A program made the position numbers and the translations under genes. This document shows positions 10,871 through 21,126 of a DNA stretch of 64,000 nt, one piece after another (within the stretch, counting starts at the first letter, position 1; each line of letters starts with the position of its first letter). The stretch comes from Epithemia pelagica (taxonomy: Eukaryota; Bacillariophyta; Bacillariophyceae; Surirellales; Surirellaceae). The stretch covers positions 5,022,001 to 5,086,000 of the forward strand of contig OX337229.1 of assembly GCA_946965045.2 (NCBI GenBank). The letters run 5' to 3'. The notes below the pieces were generated by a model. It was not told the DNA's origin and made no database searches. It saw only the letters and a list, made by a program, of their open reading frames with translations.

Positions 10871-12046
10871 TCAAGCAAGCCCCACAGTTAGTCCTACTCC
10901 CAACATGGCCCGGTACTGTTCAAGCGATATACCAGCCTCACGCAGACGCTTTTGAATTTCATAGTTTTCTTCTGCGGCGGTACGAGGACGAGTCGTCCGC
11001 CTTCCACGAACTCTGATCGTATCATCGGAAGTGGGTTTGTGCATATCGGAATCTTCCGGTCTCCATGAAACTGGTCGATAGTCAGACCCACGACCAGGCG
11101 ATTTCGAAAGGTCTCGACCCTTTGGGTTTCCACCGATGCTGGCTCGTCTTAACCTGGACGGTGTTGAGGTCGTCCTTCCGGGAGATTTGGCTGTTCTTTT
11201 GGGAGTCGGTTGTCGTTGGCTCGTTTGTCCACCAGGCTTTCGAACGATTGCAGGTGAAGTCGACCTAGCACGCCGTGTTGTACTCCTTGCACGCGGAGTA
11301 GTCGAGCGGGGAGCGGATTTCTTCATGGGTTGTGTACCGTTTGTTCCCAATGAAGAAGCTTGGTTCTTCTCGGTTGATATGAGATTTTGTGCCACACGTT
11401 CTCCACTAACGCTTTGAGTGGGCTTCTGCTCCATTCTCCATCGCCTTACCGCTTCATCCACTTCCTCTGCACGTGTGTCCTTGTTGATCTTGATACCGAG
11501 ATCACTTGCTTTTATCTTCGTTGTACGTTGCGGGGAATTGGCAGAGGACAAAGTCGACTGCTTTAGTAAAGGTTGCATAGTCTCATTGCCGAAGGAGGAG
11601 TGCATCCTCCTCACCATCGAGGACTTTCTTGGACCATTCGCAACAGCTCGTATCTCTGTGGAACCCGTCCGTGGATTCCAAACGGATTCACTAAGAGCTG
11701 AAAACACACTGCTGTTATCAGCATCTCCTAGAATATCACCACTGCTCCCATTGTAGTTCATGTTAGGTACAGATTTGGATAGAGCTTCACTGGCTTCAGG
11801 CTGTGATCTACCAGAATTGACAACTTTCATCATGGTTCGTTGTGCTCGTTGACCATTCTTGGCCGTCGTAGATACGATCTCGGTCACACGTGAGGCATTA
11901 GTGGCACCAGAAACTGACTTTTGCTTCGTGAGCTGCTCCAGTTGCAAGCTTCCATCGTCTGAACTCAAGGACCTACTGTCAGCATTGTAGGAGGATCCCT
12001 CTGTAAATTGTGATGGCCTTGTTGTAGAACGCGGAGTCGTCATCAT
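10871..12046 (-). CDS. Basic, Ser/Arg/Thr-rich disordered protein, unknown
   Basis: 391 aa from the first of two adjacent ATGs. Almost the whole chain is low complexity: Ser-, Thr-, Arg- and Pro-rich, with RSTTPRARSTTRRARSTS (about 255-272) and several SPGR/TPSR stretches that look like proline-directed phosphorylation sites. One short ordered-looking motif, SDLGIKINKDTRAEEVDEAV, lies mid-chain. A conserved-looking helix forms the C-terminus: EIQKRLREAGISLEQYRAML then GVGLTVGLA. This tail resembles the KYKKMLSVGL core repeated in the divergently transcribed formin next door. I do not recognise a family. Microtubule or actin association would be a guess from composition. It shares a 530-bp divergent intergenic region with the formin gene. 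Confidence 0.6.
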   Translation of the reverse strand: MMTTPRSTTRPSQFTEGSSYNADSRSLSSDDGSLQLEQLTKQKSVSGATNASRVTEIVSTTAKNGQRAQRTMMKVVNSGRSQPEASEALSKSVPNMNYNGSSGDILGDADNSSVFSALSESVWNPRTGSTEIRAVANGPRKSSMVRRMHSSFGNETMQPLLKQSTLSSANSPQRTTKIKASDLGIKINKDTRAEEVDEAVRRWRMEQKPTQSVSGERVAQNLISTEKNQASSLGTNGTQPMKKSAPRSTTPRARSTTRRARSTSPAIVRKPGGQTSQRQPTPKRTAKSPGRTTSTPSRLRRASIGGNPKGRDLSKSPGRGSDYRPVSWRPEDSDMHKPTSDDTIRVRGRRTTRPRTAAEENYEIQKRLREAGISLEQYRAMLGVGLTVGLA

Positions 12047-12576
12047 CGTTGTTGATTCATTTTGAATTCGTCATCTCAAATCTCGAAGAAAAAATGAAAA
12101 GACTTTACCTCTTACAAATGACTGACCACAATAATGTGGGGGTGGGGGGTGGAGGTGGAGTCCCCAGTTTCAGTTGCGGGACAAAAACAGCCGCGCTCCA
12201 CTGTGCTTGCGTGCGTGAGTCGTCGCCGGCCGTCCCATTTATTATCCGTACACGTGTAACTGGCCTATAAATTTCAATTGCCTCTTGTTCACAACACAAT
12301 TGCGAATGAAACTACTTAGGGATCATTGTATTCATGTCGGTATACAATTTATAGGGTGATATTCGAACAGAGAAAGTAGGAACGGAAGGCGAGTCATCCG
12401 ACTCCCCTTTCTCCGTATCTCCACACATGTTTCTATTGCATGGAGTTGAAGAGTTGAATCGGCGACATTCGTGGTTCGGGGAAGCGAGACAACAAAGCTT
12501 CTTCCAACCTTCTAATTGTCTACCATACTACCTAGGTAGGCCAGCGTCGTCTCTGTCATTGCTTTCAGCCTTCACC
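12047..12576. promoter_or_regulatory. Divergent promoter region with G-rich tract
   Basis: This 530-bp region separates two divergent cytoskeleton-like genes. It holds a G-rich run at about 12137-12161 (GGGGGTGGGGGGTGGAGGTG). An open frame continues upstream of the formin ATG to 12427, but I treat it as 5' UTR. No other element is clear. Confidence 0.35.
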
Positions 12577-15500
12577 ATGAGTCATCTTTCAAACAGAAGA
12601 GACCCTCCAAGCGCAGCTTCAATAGTCTTGTCTAATGAATCAACTCCAACTTTTTCTCTCAACGCCCGACAACTCGCAATACGTTCGAATCGGGAACGAA
12701 ACAGAACTGAGAATGAAAGCGAATCTCGCAGACCCTTTAGTACCCGATCGAACCGAAGTAAGGCGGGATTTGAGAATTCTGAAAACAGAAACGAAACAAG
12801 GTCGCTGTTTTCGGAAAATTATGCGAAATCACGTCATTCTGCCGAATCCGGTGCAAGGAGGTCATCGACTGTCGACGATGGAGGGTTGCTTCGGAGAACA
12901 CTAGAACAGGCGTATCACAACTCTCAGCAATCCGATCAGAGTCGTGCTTCATCGCACCATACAGTATCATCTTTTGTTAACACCGAACGACGCAATCAGC
13001 ACACTACCAACAAAAGTCGAAAGACGAAGAAAGAGCCCGAGGAAACCTCTATCAGGATCATACGGGAAGACCCCGAAGAGAGTAAACCAGCCAACAACAC
13101 GATTGAACAAACGCAGAATTTTGATAGAGTCGCAGCGATCAGAGAAGCTTACTTTCCAGACACGGAGGATGATCCTCGTTCTGACCTAGGTCACTCAGAA
13201 ACGCGCGCTCATCATCCCACCATAGGAGGCAGCACCAACACTCTCTTATCAGCAGGAGATGTGCCTAACCGAAGCCCAGGAGAAATGGAGCAGCCGGCGA
13301 TTGTCGAGACCAAATCAGACAAATCAGTTGGATCCTCCGTTCGAAGGAAACTAGAGGACAAGAAGCGACAAGGGCAGATAAAAACGAAACAAAAAGGGAA
13401 TTCGTCCACAGCAACGAAAATTTCAGACAAACACAGTCAGAAAGAGATGACCCAGGGCAAACAGAGTAACGAAAAAACACGACAACTTATCCAGGAAAAG
13501 ATGCGTCAAAGGAAGGGGATTGCAGGAAGATCTCGCGATCAAGCAGTGACCGACGAGGGCTTTGAGACTTTTTGTCGAACTCTACAACATGAAGCAACAA
13601 TGTCCAATTCACAGGTAAGTCAATTTTCTTCTGCTGATGAACAGAATCGGCCAAACTGGCGTTCTAACCAAGCTCTTTCCTATTTAGCTCTGGCAAAGTT
13701 TCTCCGCTTTGATGGAGGGTAGAAAACCTCCAGTTGTAACTTCCAAAAAGATCGGAAAAGGGTACAAATTCGACGCGACTACACGAGACTTACTTTCAAC
13801 AATGAATTCTCATCTACGGGGGCTCAATCAGGTTGAGTACCGTAATGAGACACAGCTTGTAAACGACAAGACATTGGAGAAACAAATATCCCGTAGCGGA
13901 CATTCCTTTTTGAGGGCTACTCCATTTCAGAGCCGCTTTGTCTCGAGAAGGAATGCCGCACGGAAGAAGGAGAAGTCTAGCGTATCTGCCTCCAATCGCC
14001 ATAGAAAACAAGACAAAACAATCGATCCCCAACCTAGCGATGAAGCAAATGACCAATCTGCAGACCCACCAAAAGTAGACAAGAAAATACAAAAGGTGAA
14101 AACACCCAACAGGAGATTGGAGGCCATTGCAGCAGCAAAGAGGAGTCTCAGTGCCATTCGAGCAGAAAAGTCCGCGACAGAGAGTCTAGGATCGTCAGCT
14201 GTCATGGAAGACACATCTAGCCAAGGCGTCGAAGCACTAGAAGTCACTCTTACAGACTTTGAAAGCCGGGCTCAGCCGGAAACACAACAAGAGAACCTTA
14301 AAGGAGAATCTGGCTTTCCTTGGACAACAGTGAAACTTCGTTCAGTAGCAGAGGACTCCTCCGAGGAATCGAGCAGCGATAAGCGACCAACATGGGCTTC
14401 TCTCACCCTGAGGAAAGTAAAGCCAAGCGGAGAGCCGATCCGGGAAACTGCCACGGCCGATACTTCAACGATTGATGAGAATGATGGAGATCATGTCGAA
14501 ACCAGCGTAGGAGAAGCCACGTTAAGTGAGAAACCAGCTCACACAGCATTACAAGCCAATCAAAATCAGTTGATCGAAATCATAGATGTGGAAGCGTCTC
14601 ATCATGCACTAAACGACGCTGCCATATCTTTCAATCAACAAAAGGGTCCCTATAAAATTACGACGTCCCCTGCACGAGTTCAAGCCACATCGACAACACG
14701 AACCAAGGAGCAAGTAGTCTTCAAACTTCGGAAAAACAAAACGAGTGGCCAAGAACAAAATCTTGTAATTCGACACAAGATAATAATGCTTGTTACGCCC
14801 CCACACGCTGACCACCCGGCAGATGTTATTTGGCAAACACCTTTGGAGAATACAGAGCCTTTGGCGTTCGATGCACCCAACCAACTCGTCAAGCTAGTGT
14901 CAAAGGACATTGGAGAAGAAAAAGAGCTTCAGTTTTTGAACACCTCTGACTGCATGCACTTTATGAACTTCTACTATCAAAACCATGGAAGCAGTGGAGA
15001 AGAAGACGTGATGGAGTCGATTGCTGAAAACGCCGAGGACGACTTTGCAACTCTTCGAATGGAGTGTATAAACGACGAAGAAAGAAGTCTTCTAGAAAAG
15101 TTCAGATCATTGCCAAAGAATGAAAAAGAGGCACTGCACGAAAAGATTACACACGAAGAGTCGGGGTCAAAGCCGATTTCTCTTGTCGAGAGCAAATTCC
15201 ACTCCAGATTAGATTTAGGAGGAGTCCTGAGCGCACAGCTTTCAGGAAAACACTTTCCTGAATACATCTCAACTGCAGAAATGCCAACAAGCCCGGTTTC
15301 CTCGTTTTCTGCATCGATCGTCCTGTCTGACGCTGATTTGGGGAAAGCTAAGGTGTACCAGAAGCTTCTCAAAGTTGGGGTACCTTCCGAGGGGGTTCTA
15401 GACAAAATGCAGAAAGATAATGTTGATCAACGTGTGATCAATTTTGTCTTGAATGAGCAGAATGAAAGTGAACTTTCGGCTGAAGAACAAAAGACCGCGA

Positions 15501-18500
15501 CAAAATACAAGAAAATGCTTTCGGTAGGTCTCCCTATGGAGGCCGTACGCCATAAAATGATACAAGACCAAGTACCGTCGAAAATCATCGACTATGTTGA
15601 AAACGGAATCGCTGCAGTACGCAAGGATGAACCCAACACTACGTTGACACGGGAAGAGGAAGAACTTGCCACCAAATACCGCAAGATGTTGAAGATTGGT
15701 CTCGAAACTGATGCTGTACGCCACCGAATGATGAAAGATCAAGTTGCTGAAAAGATTGTTGCGGTAGTGATAGGACAGGAACATGTGCAAAAATCGAACG
15801 ACAAGCCGATGGAAGATAAGCCAGCGACACAGAGCTTACAAAAGAACAATGGTCTCTCCAAGGAGGAAGAAGCACTGGCGCAACAATATAAGCGTCTGTT
15901 GAAACTTCAGATTCCACGAGGTCAGCTTGAAAGTCGAATGCGACACGAAGGAGTCAATGAAAACGTGATTAATCATGTTCTGGGCGTACAAGCCGGAAAT
16001 TCAAGGAAGACAAATAATGCTTCAACGAACGCTCAAGGAAGTAATTTGGTGTCGCTACATTGGACGCCGTTGTCGGGTGATCAGCTTGACAACAGTGTAT
16101 GGAAAGCAGCAAAGGCGCTCAATACCGAAGCTGCCGATCCATCGAAACTCGTAGAATTGTTTCAGAAGAAGCCAAAGAAAAGTGCCAAGGTTAAAGCTAC
16201 AGGCCACGATGACGTCAGTTTGGGTACGAAGGCTCGATTGATAGACCTGAATCGGTCAAACAATGTCGCTATCAGTTTGAAGTCTTTCAAAGACTTCACC
16301 TTCAAAGAACTCTCTGATATAATTATGTTCCTGGACCCCTGCAGGAAGCTGCAGGGGGAAAGAATACCTTTCTTGCGAGACCTCTTGCCAACACAAACTG
16401 AAATCAAAGCTGTTTCAGATTACACCGGTACGGACGACAGACTCGTCCCTGCAGAACTTTGGTTTAGGCAAATCGCTAAAATCAAACGTATTGACGTAAA
16501 AGTCAAAGTCATGAGGACAATGGAAATGCTTCAAGTGGAAGCAAGAGAAGTTGGTGAAAACCTCAGATTGTTCACGCGTGTATGTAATCAAGTCATGGAC
16601 AGCGAAAAGCTCCAAGATATATTGGCAATGGTTCTCTTGATTGGGAACATGCTGAACGAAGGAACACGGAGTGGACGAGCTGCTGGTTTCAAATTCGACT
16701 CATTGCTCAAGCTGACTCAGACAAAAAGCACCGACGGTACAACCACGGTTCTAGACTACCTTGTTACTCTCTATGCCAGCAAAGGGGAGCGGAATACTTT
16801 GAACATAATCGCTGACTTCCCGGAGTGCCAAACTGCAAGTCGTATGCTTCTTTCTGACCTTACCATGGAGGTGAAGTCAATCCAGGAATCTCTCGACCAG
16901 TGCAAAACGGAGTTGGACAGTCTGAAGAAAGACGCTACTCGAAGAAAGGCGCAAGTTGTTCAACCTGGAGGGCAAGGGCAAGATCCAAAGTTAGCTTTGT
17001 TGACGGAAATAACTAAACGACAAACAGGAAATGATCAAGCCGTTGACGTGAACGGGAGCGAACAATCGTCCAAATTCCAGGATATGCGGCAAGGAATACG
17101 AGAGACTTCTGTCGCCCCAAGTGTTTTCAGCGAGATTTCGCGCTTTGAGCGCTCCGACAAAAACTCAATTTACGGGGCAATAGATCGTCTTGAAGAGTTC
17201 ACGAAGGTCGCCAATGTTGCCGTATCCGATCTGGAAAATTTGAAGAAAAAGGCAATTACTGCTTCCCAAGAACTTTCTAAGTTCGGTGGAGAGGGGAGAA
17301 ATACTAGTGCGACATCGATGCTTCTGGATATTCTCTTTCAGTTTGCGTCCAATTTGGAGTCCGCCCTGAAGAAATATGACAGCAAATGTGCTGCAGAAGC
17401 GAAGCAGAAGAAAGAGAAGCCCACACCCATCGAAAGTGAACATACAAAGGCTTCGGCAAGACAACAGAGTCCTTCCGAACCTGTCCCACCAGAAAAGTCC
17501 TTGGTTCTCATGGTGAACAATATGCTGAAAAATGCCAACGAAGCGACGAAGGAAAATTTCCGAAAGGGTCGTTTTGTTCATAATCCAACTTCTGAGATGG
17601 AGGCAATCTATCAGCGAGAAAGTGAGGTCGCCGGACCTAAAAGTGAGAGGAGTGGAAGAGATCTCGCCAATGTTATCAAGGAGAAAAGCGAAGGAGTTGG
17701 CCATGAAGATGTTCAAGACGCTCGTTCTAAGTTCGGAAGCCCCACTTTACCTGCTTGTGAATCATCCACAACTGGTCCATCTCTACCTTTGCCGCCATGT
17801 CCCGAAAAGAGTATATACGGAAGCAAATTGCACGATCGCTTGAATATTTCTACTCCTGAAGACAACAACAAAGAGGAAGGTAAATCACCAGACAGCAGTT
17901 CTTCGTCTGTTCTACAAGCTGTTATGAAGTTTGAGGGTCGACCTTGTCCTGAAATGAGGCCTAAGGCTTCAAATTCAATTGGTTCTGCTCGCAAAAATGG
18001 AAGCCAGAAATCTCAGGTGGATACGAAAGTTCTGGAGGAGCAGAGAGATAAGATACACGAGATTGTAACGGATCCGAATAAAGGAAAGCACGAAGCGTCC
18101 GCTGAAGCGACACTCTGTAAGCATGACGAAGCCCTCGAGAACGAGGATAGCGATATGATCGGTAAAGAAGAGGATGCGGACTTGTGCCCTCCGTCTTCAC
18201 ACGCATTGGAAAACAGTTCAGACATGGTACGGTCTAATCTTTGTTTGGCTGCCCCCGAGAAGAAATCTGAAAACACGGGAAACGATCGCAAACCAGCGGA
18301 GGAAGAAAAGAAACACGTTTCCAGCTGCGACGAAGAACAACGAGAATCTGAAGAAGTTGACTCACTCCATCCAGGCTGTGACAAAGACAATGAAGAAAGT
18401 CGCACTGACGAGGAAAAGAAGGAAGTCGATTTAGTCGATACCACAGACATTCCTGATTCATCGCCAAGCACAGTTTTGGATACTGACGAGGAAAAGAAGC

Positions 18501-19678
18501 AAGCCGATTTAGTCGATACCACAGACAATCCTGATTCATGGCCAAGCATTATTTTGGATACCCCTGCAAATCCGGAGTTAGGGACAGAAAGTGCGACAGA
18601 TGAACTCTCACCGAAATCCCATGGATCCCATTCGACAAAGAACGAGCACCCTTATGTAGAACAAAGAAAAACTCCAGATGAATCCAAGGACATCGCTGGT
18701 ATGGCTAAGTCAATGGCTGGAGAAGTGCAGAAACCTGATTCACCAAAGGGTCAGTTTGAAAGCACCATATCCCCTGACAAGTCTATTCACGAACAAACTT
18801 GTCTCGGTGACGACGCCCTGTGTAAATCTCAATCAGATGAAAACTTGCAGGAAAGCGATATATCATCTTCTCACCCGAAACAAACCGCTAAAAGAAACGA
18901 TGTTGTTGATGAAAACTTTCTTGGCACAGCGGAGTCAGGTTTAAGTGAACAGCAACATGATCCATCGAGAAGTGAAGGTACCACATCTGAAATACTGAGC
19001 GGAAGTCAGATGGCTCAGCATGTAGAAACCATACACACACAGTTGCTGGTGAATGAAGCATCTAGCAAATGTGCCCCCTCGAAGGGTAACAAAGAACAAA
19101 CTTCACCTGAGAAGGTTTTCGATCTGAGCGGCTCCACGCAACGTTTGTCGTTGGCTCGGGAGAACTCACCTCTGAGGGAAAGACTGCTATCTGGAAACAG
19201 TATCCAGCAGGTAGGAGTGAATAGGCGTGGATCGACTGGAGAAGTAAAAGTTATCATGGAAAAAGCGCAAACAATGCGCTCAAAAAAGCAAACCGGTAGG
19301 CGGGACACAGGTGAGACAACTTTATCAGCGCCTTCTGTTTTACTCCATACACAGCCTTTCATGGCGAGAAGAGCCAGTAGATCTGCTTCAACCAACGTGG
19401 ACACTGGTACGGAGAAGAAACCATCGGAAGCAGAGACGTCGGCATCGACTTTTGAACTTCTGGCGCGAAAGCGACGTTCTGAAAAACATGATATGAAAGA
19501 TGCCAGTGGTAAAAACGGAATAGGCAGGACGGAACATATGAATGATTCTACCGAGCCACAATCGCAAGTGGACAAGAGAAGAGTTTCTGAAAGTCTCATC
19601 CCTCGTCCGTCGAGAACAACGCACTTTGAAAAGAGAGCACGAGAGCTGAGAGACGCAAAAAAGAGTCTTGGGACTTGA
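12577..19678 (+). CDS. Formin (FH2 domain) with WASHC3-like repeats, 2 exons
   Basis: Exons 12577-13614 and 13688-19678 join in phase 0 (CAG|GTAAGT ... TATTTAG|CTC, 73-nt intron) to 2342 aa. Exon 1 is polar and disordered. Residues about 684-778 form an ordered block (from KEQVVFKLRK to HFMNFYYQ) that could be a PH-like or membrane-binding fold. Residues about 897-1114 hold four repeats of a K-x-Y-x-K-M-L-x-x-G-x-P-x-x-A-V-x-x-K-M motif like WASHC3/CCDC53. The FH2 actin-nucleating domain spans about 1130-1426, starting LHWTPL and including LIGNMLNEGTRSGRAAGFKF. I see no poly-proline FH1 before FH2. The ~900-residue tail is acidic and disordered, with a 78-nt imperfect tandem duplication (18407-18562). 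FH2 proteins nucleate and elongate actin filaments; this one may be membrane-recruited. Confidence 0.9.
13615..13687 (+). other. Intron of the formin gene
   Basis: 73 nt with consensus donor GTAAGT and acceptor TATTTAG. It is needed to join the frame ending SNSQ to LWQSFSALMEG. Read through unspliced, the frame stops shortly after 13687. Confidence 0.85.
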
Positions 19679-19968
19679 TTTTGATATAATTATGTAGGAT
19701 TAAAAATACAATATCTCAGCTGTAAATGTTACCCAACACTTACAAACTGTGGTCCTTAGGAGTAGGTTCATAATATATGAATTCCCAGGAAAATAAGTAC
19801 TTCTACTCTTATCTACCCATTGGAAGAAGTAGCTAACAGTTGAGTTCCAGGAATACTCCTAGCGAAGGACAGGGATAAAGGAGTAATGTGATGCTATGAC
19901 GCGATAGTGTTGAAGGGACGATGTTGATCATAACCACAGCCAACTGATTTGAATCTGACGTTGATCAA
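19679..19968. other. Convergent 3' intergenic region with AGGAGTA motifs
   Basis: 290 bp between two convergent stops. AGGAGTA occurs at 19758-19764 and 19879-19885, and TACTCCT at 19854-19860. The arrangement in a tail-to-tail region suggests a transcript-end element, which is inference. Confidence 0.5.
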
Positions 19969-20637
19969 CTAGACCACGCGGTAGGAGTCAATGACTCGAT
20001 CAAACAGTCCGCTAAGTTCTGACTTGTAACGAGATTCGGGCGATTGTGCAGTGATTGTTACCAACACAGCTCCTGCACCTCCTGTGGCACCTTGACGCAG
20101 AGTGAAAATGGTCCTAAAGTGCGTGGTCGGTTGAACGTTTGGAACAGTCTGCACATAGTCGAAGAAATAGGCTTGCTTCGCCGAGACAGCCGAAAGCATT
20201 TCTGCCTCGACATCAAATCCTGCGATCTTCCCCTTTGGAAGTATTGTCTGCGATGCAACTTGATCAACATTTCCGAAACTTCCTAGTGAAGTAAAGTCGT
20301 CTCGAACTGGCGTAAATGCGATGAAAATGAGGCTGTCGGGGCTCTTTGGATCTTTCCACATGTTCAATTTTCGACGGTCCGGTAGTTGCTGCACTGATGC
20401 TTCCCACTCTGTAGGGACATCAACTGCAATTCCTGTAGCTTCGTCTTGAAATGTTTGAAGGGAAGCAGAACCAGGGGCCGCCAGCGCAGGTCTACGTTGC
20501 GCCAAGGCCACTGCCGAAAAAGATCCACCGGCAGTAGCAATGGCAGTTCGCCGGTCCACGGCAGGGCCCGACCAGGCGCTGCATGGGTATGGCAGACTAG
20601 AAGTAAGACCAAGGACGATAAGGATGCTTTTCATCAT
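19969..20637 (-). CDS. Thylakoid-lumen PsbP-domain-like protein
   Basis: 222 aa. The N-terminus is tripartite: a hydrophobic signal peptide (MMKSILIVLGLTSSL...CSAW), a plastid transit stretch, then a twin-arginine lumen signal beginning RRTAIATAGG and ending ALAAP, giving Tat-type import into the thylakoid lumen. The mature part (LQTFQDEATGIAVDVPTEWE) is the typical PsbP start, followed by FTPVRDDFTSLGSFGNVDQV, DVEAEMLSAVSAKQAYFFDY, and a C-terminal SYRV end. PsbP and PsbP-like proteins assist photosystem II oxygen evolution or assembly. Which paralogue this is cannot be told by eye. It is divergent from the gene at 21127. Confidence 0.8.
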   Translation of the reverse strand: MMKSILIVLGLTSSLPYPCSAWSGPAVDRRTAIATAGGSFSAVALAQRRPALAAPGSASLQTFQDEATGIAVDVPTEWEASVQQLPDRRKLNMWKDPKSPDSLIFIAFTPVRDDFTSLGSFGNVDQVASQTILPKGKIAGFDVEAEMLSAVSAKQAYFFDYVQTVPNVQPTTHFRTIFTLRQGATGGAGAVLVTITAQSPESRYKSELSGLFDRVIDSYRVV

Positions 20638-21126
20638 ACTGACAAGACGTTATGGAGAAGCTGAGCAAGTCAATGCAATTGTGGACTGAGCACAATCATC
20701 ACAGAAAAAGGCTTTCAGGAAAGCGGAAGGAAAATCTTTGACGAAGAGAACAGCAGGTTCGGAAATATCGCGCCGGCGGTGTCAGCGACATGTTCATGCT
20801 TTGCACCCCATCACGCCAGCCAACCATCATCGATTGGCTCGTTTGGGAAAATGCCCACGACCCGCGACCGAAAACATGAGCGGGTCTGGAAAGATTATTT
20901 AAATGGTTATCTAAACTAAGTAGGGATCAATTTATATTCGCATCTGAATATTTCCAATGGAGTGCACGCGCGCTTTCCACTCGCATGGTCTTTTCTCCTC
21001 ACATTATGCCCACATTTTTTCTCACAAAATTCATTCCATACTGGTCACATTCAGTCGTCCCGCAGAAAACAGCAACCTAAAGACATCACACGAATATCAG
21101 ACAGAGACTCCTTTCCATCAAAAGCC
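20638..21126. promoter_or_regulatory. Divergent promoter region
   Basis: 489 bp between divergent starts. The frame of the plus-strand gene is open back to 20962, but I treat that as 5' UTR because the ATG at 21127 has strong context (GCCATGGGA) and gives a myristoylation signal. No repeat or operator-like element is seen. Confidence 0.35.
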
